From contig JAFGTS010000018.1 in NCBI GenBank assembly GCA_016933965.1, positions 1 to 45,382 on the forward strand: DNA of 45,382 nt. Reading direction: 5' to 3'. The notes under the pieces are model-generated. The model had not been told where the DNA came from. It was given only the letters and a program-made list of their open reading frames with translations, and did not search any database. Each line of letters begins with the position of its first letter. The stretch's first letter is position 1. The translations under genes were made by a program, and so were the position numbers. Positions 32,526-41,508 of the stretch are shown in pieces. The stretch comes from Deltaproteobacteria bacterium (lineage in GTDB: Bacteria > Desulfobacterota > Syntrophia > Syntrophales > UBA2210).

Positions 32526-34454
32526 ATGAAGGACTCGACACATCTCATTCTGGGAACGGCCGGCCATGTTGATCATGGAAAAACAGCGCTCATCAAGGCC
32601 CTGACCCAGGTCGACACGGACCGGTTGAAAGAGGAGAAGGAACGGGGCATCACCATAGAGCTCGGATTCGCTCCCCTGATCCTTGACAGCGGCCGAAGAA
32701 TGGGCGTCGTCGACGTGCCGGGACACGAGCGGTTCGTAAAAAACATGGTGGCCGGCGCGGGCGGTATCGACCTGGTGGTCATGGTCATCGCCGCCGACGA
32801 AGGGATCATGCCCCAGACCCGCGAGCACCTTGACATCTGCACATTGCTCGGCATTCGTCACGGCCTTGTGGCCCTCACGAAGATCGATCTAGTCGACGGT
32901 GAATGGCTTGACCTGGTTACCGACGAGATCCACTCATTCCTCGCGGGATCATTTCTCGAACATTCACCGATCATCCCCGTTTCCTCCGTCACCGGCGAGG
33001 GTATGGAGGACCTGCGCACCGCGCTGGACGCCGTTGCCGGCAGCGTTGAAGGCCGGACCGGTCTCGGCTTCTTCAGGATCCCCGTCGATCGTGTCTTCAC
33101 CATGAAGGGCTTTGGAACGGTTATCACGGGGTCACTTCAATCGGGAAACGTAAAGAGCGGCGATACGGTGCAGATCATGCCCGGCGGGGCAACGGCGAAG
33201 ATCAGGGGGATCCAGGTCCACAACGAACCGGTGCGTGAAGCGTCGGCGGGCACCCGAACCGCCATCAATCTTCAGGGAGTGAGCAGATCGGCCGTGAAGC
33301 GGGGAGATGTCCTGACCCACGCGGGAATCTTCGAACCCACACGGCGGATCGACATTTCCCTGAGTCATCTTCCTCACTGCCGGAAGAACCTCAAGAACCG
33401 GGCGATCGTCAGATTTCACCTGGGAACGGCGGAAGTATTGTCCCGTATCATCCTGCTCGGCAGGGACGAGATGGAACCGGGAACGCGGGGGGTCGCGCAG
33501 CTCGTTCTCGAATCCCCGGTCATTGCGGCTGCGGGCGATCGATTCGTCCTGAGAAGCTACTCTCCGATCACCACCATCGGAGGGGGGGGCATACTGGACC
33601 CCTTGCCGCGGAAGCACCGCCGGCAGGCGCAGAACATCCTCGAAGAGATGAACATCCTAGACGGCGGAGAGGGAGCGGAACGGGCGCGTATCATTCTCAG
33701 GCGTGCGGATACGACCGGAATATCACCGACAACCCTTTCAATACGGACGGGCATACCGGAACGGGAACTGGACACGCTGCTTGACCGCATGCTCTCGAAT
33801 CGCGAAGCACTGATCATCGACCGGGAGGAACGGACAATGCTTTCCTACCCGCTCTACGAACAGATCCAGGGGGGGATCCTGGAGGAAACCAAAGCGTTCC
33901 ACAAGAAATTTCCGCTCAGGGAATGGATCCACCGGGATGAACTGCGGATCTCCCTGGGAACGTTCGTATCACCGAAACTGTTCATCATGGCGCTCAAGGA
34001 CCTGGAAAGGGCGGGCGCCCTCGCGACGGAAAAGGAAAATCTCCGCTCCGCCGGGCATCGGGTCAACCTGCAGGGGGAACTGGAAGAACTGAAGGAACGG
34101 ATATCGGCCGTATACCGGGATGCCGGGTGTACCCCTCCCCTGACAAAGGATGTGTTCGAGCTGTTTCCCGACAAGCGCGGTGACGTAAAAAAGGTTCTGA
34201 CGCTGCTCATCACCGAAGGCTCGCTGATAACCGTTACGGAAGACCTGTACTTTGACCGGGGTGAACTGGAAACCCTGAGGGAACGGTATCGCCGGTATCT
34301 TCTCGAGGCAGGGCAGGCCTCACCGGCGGCATTTCGCGAGTTGACGGGTCTTTCCCGCAAATTCACCATTCCGCTGATGGAATACTTCGATAAAATAAAA
34401 CTTACCATCCGTGTGGGCGACCACCGGGTGCTCCGGGAGGATCGAAGACAGTGA
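32526..34454 (+). CDS. selB: Selenocysteine-specific elongation factor SelB
   Basis: A 642-residue GTPase that brings Sec-tRNA(Sec) to UGA codons next to a SECIS hairpin. G1 [13 protein letters not shown] is at residues about 10-22, followed by [19 protein letters not shown] (switch I), [12 protein letters not shown] (G3) and ALTKIDLVD (G4). EF-Tu-like domains II and III come next, and then a C-terminal set of winged helices binding the SECIS RNA (seen as [21 protein letters not shown] and related segments). The start ATG 32526 follows AGGGACAGGGG; a longer frame to 32376 overlaps the divergent ruvX start and is unlikely. selA, selD and selC are not in the window. Confidence 0.97.
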   Translation: MKDSTHLILGTAGHVDHGKTALIKALTQVDTDRLKEEKERGITIELGFAPLILDSGRRMGVVDVPGHERFVKNMVAGAGGIDLVVMVIAADEGIMPQTREHLDICTLLGIRHGLVALTKIDLVDGEWLDLVTDEIHSFLAGSFLEHSPIIPVSSVTGEGMEDLRTALDAVAGSVEGRTGLGFFRIPVDRVFTMKGFGTVITGSLQSGNVKSGDTVQIMPGGATAKIRGIQVHNEPVREASAGTRTAINLQGVSRSAVKRGDVLTHAGIFEPTRRIDISLSHLPHCRKNLKNRAIVRFHLGTAEVLSRIILLGRDEMEPGTRGVAQLVLESPVIAAAGDRFVLRSYSPITTIGGGGILDPLPRKHRRQAQNILEEMNILDGGEGAERARIILRRADTTGISPTTLSIRTGIPERELDTLLDRMLSNREALIIDREERTMLSYPLYEQIQGGILEETKAFHKKFPLREWIHRDELRISLGTFVSPKLFIMALKDLERAGALATEKENLRSAGHRVNLQGELEELKERISAVYRDAGCTPPLTKDVFELFPDKRGDVKKVLTLLITEGSLITVTEDLYFDRGELETLRERYRRYLLEAGQASPAAFRELTGLSRKFTIPLMEYFDKIKLTIRVGDHRVLREDRRQ

Positions 34455-35227
34455 TCTCCGCCGTCAAAGAGTTCCCCGTCACGATCTATGACGGGCACCG
34501 GCCTCTCAGAGTAACAGATGCCGTCATAGAGGAGGTACCCCTCGCGGTGTATCTCGACGGACGGCACGTGGTCACCATCGCCTGCGCAGGCATATACCTG
34601 GAGGATCTTGCCCTGGGATATCTCAAATCCGAGGGGATGATCGGATCGCTCAAGGACGTGCGGGATATCACCGTTTCCGAAGAAGGCCCTTCGGTGCATG
34701 TGGACACCGGGAAAGCAACCGGAGAAAGGATCGGGACGGGACCGCAGGTTGAAACGATCCTGTCGAGCGGTGCACGGAAAAGAAAAGCGGACCTGATCGG
34801 AAAGCCGCTTGAATCTTCCCTGACCCTGCCGGCGGAACAGGTATTCCTGATCATGGAGCAGTTGCTCGGTGCTTCCGAACTTCATGCACGAACCCATGGT
34901 GCCCATTGCTCTGCCATTGCCGACATGAACGGCATCATCCTGTACCGGGACGATATCGGAAGGCACAACACCTATGATATGCTGAACGGGTATCTTCTCA
35001 GGACGGGCGGGGACCGCAGCGGCATGCTCATTGCCACCACGGGACGGGTTTCCACGGAAATCCTGTTTAAGGTCTACGGGATGGGCATACCGGTCATCGT
35101 GTCCCACGCCGTCCCTACCTCACGGGCGATCAAACTGGCGATGAGGGCGGGCATTACGCTCATCGGATACGTCAGGAAGGGAACGATGAAAATTTACACC
35201 CACGAAGAAAGGCTTACATGGAACTAG
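34451..35227 (+). CDS. fdhD: FdhD-family protein lacking the CxxC motif
   Basis: A 258-residue FdhD/NarQ-family protein. FdhD passes sulfur from IscS to the molybdenum cofactor of formate dehydrogenase. Family segments present: EVPLAVYLDG, GYLKSEGMI, HARTHGAHCSA, YRDDIGRHNTYDMLNGYLL and TGRVSTEILFKV. The loop that normally reads SSCGxCG, with the two sulfur-carrying Cys (121 and 124 in E. coli), reads SSGARKRKADLIG (105-117) here. A single Cys remains at 153 after the conserved His. Start GTG 34451 overlaps the selB stop as GTGA; co-expression with selB points to a selenocysteine formate dehydrogenase elsewhere. It may be a functionally altered FdhD. Confidence 0.88.
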   Translation: MISAVKEFPVTIYDGHRPLRVTDAVIEEVPLAVYLDGRHVVTIACAGIYLEDLALGYLKSEGMIGSLKDVRDITVSEEGPSVHVDTGKATGERIGTGPQVETILSSGARKRKADLIGKPLESSLTLPAEQVFLIMEQLLGASELHARTHGAHCSAIADMNGIILYRDDIGRHNTYDMLNGYLLRTGGDRSGMLIATTGRVSTEILFKVYGMGIPVIVSHAVPTSRAIKLAMRAGITLIGYVRKGTMKIYTHEERLTWN

Positions 35228-36174
35228 AGAAAAGAATATTCGTGAAAGATATTCGTCCGGGACAGGCCGTGAACGACCTTTTTCTGGTCATGGAAAAGAA
35301 CATGGCCGTCTCTCAGAAAGGCAATCCGTACCTGAGCCTGCGGCTCAGAGATTCATCGGGCGAGATGGAAGGCCGGGTATGGGAGAATGCCGAGGCATTG
35401 AGCAAAACATTCGACAGGGGTGATATCATTCTCATCAGGTCACGGGCCGTCAGCTACAAGAACATGACCCAGCTTTCCATAACGGACCTTTCCGTCCCCG
35501 AGAGCACGGCGATCGAACCCGCCGACTACTTTCCCACCACCAGGTCAGACCGCCGGGAAATGTTTGAAATGCTCTTGACCTATATCGATCGGATGTCGAA
35601 TCCCCACCTGAAGGCCCTTCTCGAGCGTATCTTCAAAGATCCGGAAACGGTCCGGGCCTTCATGAACGTTCCGGCTGCAAAAGGTTTTCACCACTCATAC
35701 ATCGGCGGTCTGCTGGAACACACCCTCTCCGTGACACAACTCCTCGAAACCTTCGCCGATCACTACCCGGGAACGGACCGGGACCTGATCCTCGCCGGGG
35801 GCATGCTGCACGACATTGGAAAGATCAAGGAAATTTCCTATGCCAGGGTGATCGATTACACCGACGAAGGACGCCTTATCGGCCACATAATCCTCGGATT
35901 TGAACTGGTAAACGAAAAAATGGCGGGGCTGCCGGATTTTCCTGAAGAGCTGGCCCTGCAACTGCGGCACATCATGCTCAGCCACCACGGTGATCTCGCC
36001 TACGGTTCTCCAAAACGACCGAAGACCGTCGAAGCGCTCATCGTCAATCACATCGACGACCTCGATGCCAAGGTCAACGCCTTCCGTGAGTCGATCGACG
36101 ACGCGAACGAGGAATCGAACTGGACGCGGTATCACCGACTGCTTGAACGGTTCATCTATAAAGGAAGGCCGTGA
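35218..36174 (+). CDS. YhaM-type 3'-5' exoribonuclease (OB fold + HD domain)
   Basis: A 318-residue protein. The N-terminal OB-fold (about residues 8-90, KGNPYLSLRLRDSSGEMEGRVW) is a nucleic-acid binding domain. The C-terminal HD domain carries FHHSYIGGLLEHTLSV, the HD pair in GGMLHDIGKIKEISYA, GHIILG, and LRHIMLSHHGD, the metal ligands of the HD superfamily. This order is that of B. subtilis YhaM, a Mn-dependent 3'-5' exonuclease. The ATG lies 10 bp inside the fdhD end, so it is the third gene of the selB operon. Confidence 0.88.
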   Translation: MELEKRIFVKDIRPGQAVNDLFLVMEKNMAVSQKGNPYLSLRLRDSSGEMEGRVWENAEALSKTFDRGDIILIRSRAVSYKNMTQLSITDLSVPESTAIEPADYFPTTRSDRREMFEMLLTYIDRMSNPHLKALLERIFKDPETVRAFMNVPAAKGFHHSYIGGLLEHTLSVTQLLETFADHYPGTDRDLILAGGMLHDIGKIKEISYARVIDYTDEGRLIGHIILGFELVNEKMAGLPDFPEELALQLRHIMLSHHGDLAYGSPKRPKTVEALIVNHIDDLDAKVNAFRESIDDANEESNWTRYHRLLERFIYKGRP

Positions 36175-36196
36175 ACATTACTTCACGGCCCCCTTT
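36167..36196 (+). terminator. Hairpin closing the selB-fdhD-YhaM operon
   Basis: GGCCGTGAA (36167-36175), a six-base loop, and TTCACGGCC (36182-36190), then CCCTTT. A perfect 9-bp stem that includes the YhaM stop codon (TGA 36172-36174). The T-tract is short, so termination may be partial. Confidence 0.6.
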
Positions 36197-36258
36197 GTTC
36201 GTGCGTTGTGGTCGCGTTATGTCATCCTTCGTAACCGGACATTCCCGTCCAATCGGGG

Positions 36259-36564
36259 TCAGTCGGAGCAAACTATTCCGATCAGCAGGCAGATACAACC
36301 GAGAGCAAAGATGAGAACATAAAGAGGTGCCTGGACGACATACTCCACGGCTTTTTCAACATAAGTCCATGAGATATCGTTCACCCAGCCGAAATGCTCC
36401 GCCCCGAAAATAGTTTCAAGGTTCAGTTTACCTTCTACAACGTCCGGTCCGGGGCGATACCCGGTATATCTGCTCCGTGCAATAAGGGACGTTATGGATT
36501 GATACCCGTAAAAAGCAAAGCTCCCGACCCACAGGATCAGGCCCGCAAGCGTAAACCGGGACAT
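36259..36564 (-). CDS. Small membrane protein of unknown function
   Basis: A 101-residue protein I do not recognise. It has two hydrophobic spans, about residues 4-22 (TLAGLILWVGSFAFYGYQS) and 77-98 (LYVLIFALGCICLLIGIV). The loop between them is polar and probably faces the outside (GYRPGPDVVEGKLN, ETIFGAEHFGWVND). The start was put at ATG 36564 after AGGGGAAG; an upstream ATG at 36597 would add 11 charged residues. It is downstream of the acyl-CoA synthetase gene on the same strand, but 148 bp away. Confidence 0.6.
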   Translation of the reverse strand: MSRFTLAGLILWVGSFAFYGYQSITSLIARSRYTGYRPGPDVVEGKLNLETIFGAEHFGWVNDISWTYVEKAVEYVVQAPLYVLIFALGCICLLIGIVCSD

Positions 36565-36667
36565 TTTACTTCCCCTTTGATATTCTTCACGTTTCATTCC
36601 GCCACGGCGGTACGAGCGACACGATTATACCAGAGTGACCGGTAAAACGCACCCCCTTTTGCATCAG

Positions 36668-36684
36668 GACCGGGAATGCCGGTC
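36668..36684 (-). terminator. Weak hairpin after the acyl-CoA synthetase gene
   Basis: GACCGG and CCGGTC form a 6-bp stem with a 5-base loop, 29 bp after the synthetase stop. No T-tract follows, so this is at best a weak or rho-assisted terminator. Confidence 0.3.
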
Positions 36685-36712
36685 GCGCTCACTTTCTTCG
36701 TGGGCGAACCCC

Positions 36713-38614
36713 CTATTTCTTTCCGTATCCGATTCCCCGGGCGGCATCTTCGATGACGTCAAGGACCGAAACATCTTCAATGGTCGAAGGCACGGGATAC
36801 TCTTCGCCGTTCGCGATCTTTCTCATGGTCGACCGGAGTATCTTGCCCGACCGTGTCTTCGGCAACGCCCTGACCACGGCACACTCCTTGAAGCAGGCAA
36901 CGGCACCGATCTCCGAGCGCACCATCTGGACCAACTCCTTGGTAATATCTTCGTGATCCCGTTCAACACCGGCCTTGAGAACGACGAACCCGATCGGCAC
37001 CTCGCCTTTGAGCTGGTCCTGGGCGCCGAGAACGGCGCATTCCGCCACGTCCTTGTGTTTTGACACGATCTCTTCCATTGCCCCTGTCGACAGGCGGTGA
37101 CCGGCGACATTGATCACGTCATCGACACGCCCCATGATGAAGAGATATCCGTCCTCGTCAACGTATCCGCCGTCACCCGTGACATAACAATCTTCGATCT
37201 CCGTCACGTACTCAAGGTACCGCTTATCATCGTTCCAGAGCGTCGGGAGGCACCCGGGCGGCAGGGGAAGTTTCACCACCACGTATCCGTCGGCACCCTG
37301 GGGCATTTCATTTCCTTCATGATCGACGATCCTGACGTCATACCCTGGAACGGCTTTTGTGGGAGACCCGGCCTTTATGGGAAAAGGCTCTATGCCCATG
37401 CAGTTGGCCGCGATCGGCCATCCTGTTTCGGTCTGCCACCAGTGATCGATGACGGGAATTTTCAGCATATCCGACGCCCAGTGGTAGGTATCGGGGTCCA
37501 GCCGCTCGCCTGCGAGAAAGAGATACCTGAAAGCGCTGAGGTCGTATTTTTTCAAATATTCGCCGCGGGGGTCTTCCTTCTTGATGGCCCGGAATGCCGT
37601 CGGAGCCGTAAAGAGCACCGATACGCCGTGCTGGGAGATGACCCGCCAGAAGGCACCTGGATCGGGCGTGCCGACCGGTTTCCCCTCATAGACGATGGTG
37701 GTGCACCCCATCAGGAGGGGAGCATAGACAATGTATGAATGACCGACGACCCAGCCGACGTCCGATGCCGCCCAGTATACCTCGCCGGGTTTGACCCCAT
37801 AGAGATATTTCATCGACCACTTCAGGGCGACCGCATGACCGCCATTGTCCCGCATGACGCCCTTCGGCTTTCCCGTTGTTCCCGACGTATACAGAATGTA
37901 GAGAGGGTCGGTGGCTTTAACGGTCACACAGCCTGTCGGCTGCGCCTTTTCCATGACCTCCGCCCAGTTGAAATCCCTTCCGGGCTTTAACGATGCTTCC
38001 ACCTGGGGTCGCTGGAAGATAATGCATTTCTCCGGTTTGTGCTGCGCTATTTCTATGGCATTATCGAGCAGCGGTTTATAGGGAATTACCTTTTTCGCCT
38101 CTATCCCGCAGGACGCCGATACGATGAGCTTCGGTTTCGCGTCGTCGATGCGGATCGCCAGCTCGTTCGGGGCAAATCCCCCGAAAACCACTGAATGAAC
38201 GGCACCGATCCGGGCACAGGCGAGCATGGCGACAAGCGATTCCGGTATCATGGGCATGTAAATAATGACCGTATCGCCCTTCTCCACACCGAAACTTTTC
38301 AGGACACCGGCAAAATTTGATACCTGTTCAAGAAATTCGCGATACGTGATCTTTCGAATCGTGTTTGTTACGGGACTGTCATAAATGATGGCTGTCTGGT
38401 CTCCCCTTCCCTGCTCCACCTGCATATCCACCGCATTGTAGCAGGTGTTCAGCTCACCACCCTGAAACCAGCGGTAAAAAGGCTTTTTGCTGTCGTCGAG
38501 AACTTTGTCCCATTTCCTGACCCACCTGATGTCCCCGGCCGCTTCAGCCCAGAATGTATCCGGTTCATTGATCGATTGTGTAAAAAATTCAGCGTAGGAT
38601 AACTTTTCAGACAT
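36713..38614 (-). CDS. prpE: PrpE-type propionyl/acetyl-CoA synthetase
   Basis: A 633-residue AMP-forming acyl-CoA synthetase. The P-loop is YILYTSGTTGKPKGVMRDNGGHAVAL; the GV(x)RD(x)GG continuation is typical of propionate-CoA ligases (PrpE/ACSS3), whereas acetyl-CoA synthetases read GVLHTTGG. Others: VVFGGFAPNELAIRIDDAKPK, WAASDVGWVVGHSYIVYAPLL, WWQTETGWPI, and YVTGDGGYVDEDGYLFIMGRVDDVINVAGHRLSTGAMEE. The C-terminal LPKTRSGKILRSTMRKIA holds the catalytic Lys that is acetylated in related enzymes. ATG 38614 follows AGGGGG. It probably activates propionate or acetate; chain specificity is inferred from one motif. Confidence 0.88.
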   Translation of the reverse strand: MSEKLSYAEFFTQSINEPDTFWAEAAGDIRWVRKWDKVLDDSKKPFYRWFQGGELNTCYNAVDMQVEQGRGDQTAIIYDSPVTNTIRKITYREFLEQVSNFAGVLKSFGVEKGDTVIIYMPMIPESLVAMLACARIGAVHSVVFGGFAPNELAIRIDDAKPKLIVSASCGIEAKKVIPYKPLLDNAIEIAQHKPEKCIIFQRPQVEASLKPGRDFNWAEVMEKAQPTGCVTVKATDPLYILYTSGTTGKPKGVMRDNGGHAVALKWSMKYLYGVKPGEVYWAASDVGWVVGHSYIVYAPLLMGCTTIVYEGKPVGTPDPGAFWRVISQHGVSVLFTAPTAFRAIKKEDPRGEYLKKYDLSAFRYLFLAGERLDPDTYHWASDMLKIPVIDHWWQTETGWPIAANCMGIEPFPIKAGSPTKAVPGYDVRIVDHEGNEMPQGADGYVVVKLPLPPGCLPTLWNDDKRYLEYVTEIEDCYVTGDGGYVDEDGYLFIMGRVDDVINVAGHRLSTGAMEEIVSKHKDVAECAVLGAQDQLKGEVPIGFVVLKAGVERDHEDITKELVQMVRSEIGAVACFKECAVVRALPKTRSGKILRSTMRKIANGEEYPVPSTIEDVSVLDVIEDAARGIGYGKK

Positions 38615-38643
38615 TGATTCCCCCTTCTTTTTTATTTCTTTAT

Positions 38644-39333
38644 TTACGTCCGCTCGCCGAAAATAGCCCGGCCTATCCGAACGATGGTCGCCCCTTCTTC
38701 GACCGCGACAGGAAAGTCATCGGTCATTCCCATGGAGAGTTCATCCATTCTCACGTTGGGCATGTCACATTCCGCGATCCGGTCCCTCAATTCCCGCAGG
38801 ACGATGAATGAAGGCCTCGCTTTCTCAGGGTCATCGTACCAGGCGGGCATGGTCATGAGGCCCCGGATGGAGAGGTGCTCCATGGTTGAGATCTCCCCGA
38901 TCAGGGGAATAACCCCTGCCGGGACCGCCCCGCTTTTCGTTTCCTCGCCGCTGGTATTCACTTCAATGAGGATCCTGGTCACGACCCCCGCCGCACCGGA
39001 ACGCCTGTCCAGTTCACGGGCCAGGCTGAGCCGGTCGACGGAATGTATCATGTCAAAAAGCTTGACGGCATATTTGGCCTTGTTCGACTGCAGGTGACCG
39101 ATCATATGCCATTCAACGGAATGCCCCGTTTTTTCTATCTTCCGGCGTGCCTCCTGGACATAGTTCTCACCTATGATGTCTATACCGCAGGTGATCGCCT
39201 TCTGTATCCGCTCGTCGTCGACGGTCTTCGTGACTGCCATAAGCCGCACCTCCGAGGGGTCGCGGCCCGACCTGAGCGCGGCTTCGGTTATTTTCTCCCG
39301 TACCAGTTGTATGTTCTCTTCTACGAATTTCAC
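38644..39333 (-). CDS. yggS: PLP homeostasis protein YggS
   Basis: A 229-residue alanine-racemase-N-fold protein. The PLP lysine is Lys36 in RLMAVTKTVDD. Others: GENYVQEARRK, EWHMIGHLQSNKAKYAVKLFDMIHSVDRLSLA, RILIEVNTSGEETKSG, RGLMTMPAWYDDPEKARPSF, and ELSMGMTDDFPVAVEEGATIVRIGRAIFGER at the C-terminus. It binds PLP and keeps B6 and amino-acid pools in balance, with no known enzymatic turnover. Start GTG 39333 overlaps the maf stop as GTGA. Confidence 0.96.
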   Translation of the reverse strand: MKFVEENIQLVREKITEAALRSGRDPSEVRLMAVTKTVDDERIQKAITCGIDIIGENYVQEARRKIEKTGHSVEWHMIGHLQSNKAKYAVKLFDMIHSVDRLSLARELDRRSGAAGVVTRILIEVNTSGEETKSGAVPAGVIPLIGEISTMEHLSIRGLMTMPAWYDDPEKARPSFIVLRELRDRIAECDMPNVRMDELSMGMTDDFPVAVEEGATIVRIGRAIFGERT

Positions 39334-39923
39334 TGATCGCGTTTATGAAAATTGACGGCTCCCACCCGTTTGAGCGACTCCACCACTTCCGAGAGGGGGA
39401 GGCCGACGACGTTGGTATAGGACCCGTGTATCTCCCGAATAAAAAACGCCGCCATCCCCTGAACGGCGTATCCTCCTGCCTTGTCATAGGGTTCGGAGGT
39501 CTGTATATACCATTCAATCTCGTCGTCGGGTATCGTTTTAAACAAAACCCGTGACTCTACGGCCTCACTCATTACTACATTTATGCACTCTTTGACAAGG
39601 GTAAAGCCGGTCAACACCCGGTGCTCCCTGCCGCTCAATTTCCACAGCATGTCCCGTGCATCCTGGGGGGATTTCGGCTTTCCCAGCACCTCTCCATCTA
39701 TCATGACGATAGTGTCGGCGCCCAGCACCCAGTTGTCGGGATATGAAACCGCGACCGCCCGGGCTTTTTCCCTTGAGAGGCGCAGAACATGGTCCCGGGG
39801 AATTTCGCCGGGACGGAATGATTCGTCGATACTCGGCGGCACGACTGAAAAATTGAACCCCGCCTCCGTCAGAAGGACGCGGCGGCGGGGTGATTTCGAG
39901 GCAAGCACGAAGGACAGTTCCAT
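39330..39923 (-). CDS. maf: Maf-family nucleoside triphosphate pyrophosphatase
   Basis: A 197-residue house-cleaning enzyme that hydrolyses non-canonical or excess dTTP/UTP-type nucleotides. Motifs: LASKSPRRRVLLTEAG at the N-terminus, NWVLGADTIVMIDGEVLGKPKSPQDAR in the middle, and EPYDKAGGYAVQGMAAFF near the C-terminus, the set typical of the YhdE-type (dTTP/UTP) group. It is likely co-transcribed with yggS. The ribosome site before ATG 39923 is weak (AAGAAGAA). Confidence 0.95.
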   Translation of the reverse strand: MELSFVLASKSPRRRVLLTEAGFNFSVVPPSIDESFRPGEIPRDHVLRLSREKARAVAVSYPDNWVLGADTIVMIDGEVLGKPKSPQDARDMLWKLSGREHRVLTGFTLVKECINVVMSEAVESRVLFKTIPDDEIEWYIQTSEPYDKAGGYAVQGMAAFFIREIHGSYTNVVGLPLSEVVESLKRVGAVNFHKRDQ

Positions 39924-39986
39924 AATATGGTTCTTCTTTTTCCCCGGTCACCGAGGATATACGGCACCCTTATCACTCGTCGGTTC

Positions 39987-40805
39987 TCAACTCAGCCCCA
40001 GCAGGCGTTTCGGGTTCTCCGACACCAGCAACTGTTTGATCCCGTCTTTCAGGGGAAGCTGATCCAACTCTTTCATGATCCGCACCCGTGTAATGAGCGG
40101 ATAGTCACTTCCAAAAAGCGCCTTGCCGGCAAGGGGTCCGTTGATCTGGCGGATCACCTCTTCAGGTATGCGCCGGGGCGCCCATCCCGCAATGTTGAAA
40201 TAGACATTCGGATTCCGCAGGACGACCGACATGCCCTCGTAGAACCAAGGATACCCGAAATGGGCCATGATTATTTTCATGCGTGGAAAATCAACGGCAA
40301 CATCGTCAAGGTAGACAGGCATGCAGTACGATATTTTCGTACCGGCGTGGAATTGCGTACCAGTGTGGAAGAGGACGGGAATTTGCAGGTCCTGGGCGAC
40401 TTCATAGACGGGATACATGATCGGGTCGTTCGGCGCGCATTTCAACAGATGGGGGAGAAGTTTCAATCCCTTCAATCCGAGTTCTTTCACGGCGCGCTCA
40501 AGCTCGTCCAGGGCCGGCAGGCCCTTATGGGGATCAACGCTGGCGAACCCGATGAACCGGTCCGGATATTTCTCGACCGTCCGGGCCACAAGGTCGTTCG
40601 GTACCCGGTATCTGAAGGTGGTTTCAGCGTCAATGGCAACGATGACCGCCAGGTCGACACCGGCTTCATCCATATCCTTCAGGGTGTCTTCGATTTCAGG
40701 GAACTTGAGGTCCTTGAACATGAGCTGATAGCTTCGCGCCATTTCCTCGGGAAGGCTTTCGATCGCCTCTTTGGTGAACAACTGAGAATGGGTGTCGATA
40801 ATCAT
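39987..40805 (-). CDS. Amidohydrolase-2 family protein with altered HxH motif
   Basis: A 272-residue TIM-barrel protein of the ACMSD-like amidohydrolases, which include decarboxylases and ring-cleavage hydrolases. Family sites: IIDTHSQL at the N-terminus, GFASVDPHKGL, KGLKLLPHL, VLFHTGTQFHAGTK (metal His), IIMAHFGYPWF (second His), and LFGSDYP (catalytic Asp). The N-terminal HxH metal pair reads His-Ser-Gln, so one ligand is replaced. ATG 40805 follows AAAGGAG. Substrate unknown; the distance to the next gene (maf) is 63 bp on the same strand. Confidence 0.85.
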   Translation of the reverse strand: MIIDTHSQLFTKEAIESLPEEMARSYQLMFKDLKFPEIEDTLKDMDEAGVDLAVIVAIDAETTFRYRVPNDLVARTVEKYPDRFIGFASVDPHKGLPALDELERAVKELGLKGLKLLPHLLKCAPNDPIMYPVYEVAQDLQIPVLFHTGTQFHAGTKISYCMPVYLDDVAVDFPRMKIIMAHFGYPWFYEGMSVVLRNPNVYFNIAGWAPRRIPEEVIRQINGPLAGKALFGSDYPLITRVRIMKELDQLPLKDGIKQLLVSENPKRLLGLS

Positions 40806-40913
40806 GGGGAATACTCCTTTCCTTTTTGATCTGTTCTTTCCACGCCTTTCATTTCACGGGAATATGCATTCATTCCGCTGGATCGGAGAAAGGATCGTTC
40901 CTGTCACCATCAG

Positions 40914-41315
40914 TTACGGGTTCCCGGAAATAAGTTTGACCAGCACGCGCCGTGTTCTCGGCCCGTCGAACTCGCAGAAAAAGAGCGACTGCCAGGTGCC
41001 GAGGACCAGTTCGCCCCTTTCCACTATCACCGTTTCAGATGAACCGATGAGGGAAGCCTTGATGTGAGCCGCCGAGTTACCCTCACCGTGGCGGTAATGG
41101 TCATCAAAGGGAATGACCTTGTTGAGTTCCATGAGTATGTCACGGGGGACATCAGGATCGGCATTCTCATTGATCGTCACCGCTGCTGTCGTATGAGGAA
41201 CAAAAACACAGCACAGACCGTTCACCATTCCCGCCTCGCGGACCACGGCCCGCACCTGTCCCGTAATATCGATCATCTCCGTTTGAGAACGGGTTGCGAC
41301 GGTGAAGGGGTACAT
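40914..41315 (-). CDS. YjbQ/UPF0047 family protein
   Basis: A 133-residue protein. Family hallmarks: EMIDITGQVRAVVREAG, GLCCVFVPHTTAAVTINENADPDVPRDI, HGEGNSAAHIKASLIGSSETVIVERGELVLGTWQSLFFCEFDGPR. Members have been linked to secondary thiamine-phosphate synthase activity, but the in vivo role is unsettled. The start was placed at ATG 41315 (MYPFTVATRS), because the family begins there; the longer frame to 41516 reads through the intergenic region of a divergent gene. ATG upstream sequence AAGGCGGGAT is a moderate ribosome site. Confidence 0.9.
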   Translation of the reverse strand: MYPFTVATRSQTEMIDITGQVRAVVREAGMVNGLCCVFVPHTTAAVTINENADPDVPRDILMELNKVIPFDDHYRHGEGNSAAHIKASLIGSSETVIVERGELVLGTWQSLFFCEFDGPRTRRVLVKLISGNP

Positions 41316-41377
41316 ATCGGATATCCCGCCTTTTTTTTTATCTTCTCTTGTATCTCCGACTATGATATTTTCCGCAC

Positions 41378-41383
41378 TATAAT
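41378..41383 (+). promoter_or_regulatory. Possible -10 box for the CRP-type gene
   Basis: A perfect TATAAT lies about 125 bp before the start of the regulator gene, in the gap shared with the divergent YjbQ-family gene. The -35 region at 17-bp spacing (TCCGAC) is poor, so activation by a regulator would be needed. Confidence 0.3.
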
Positions 41384-41508
41384 GCATTGACCGGTAATTT
41401 TCAATGCCGGACATCATAATGCGAAGAATGACGGTAAAGAACGGTCTTAAAAGCGCGGAGGTGATTGCCGTCGCAACATGGGGTACGGGAAATGTGGTAC
41501 GGGAAAAG

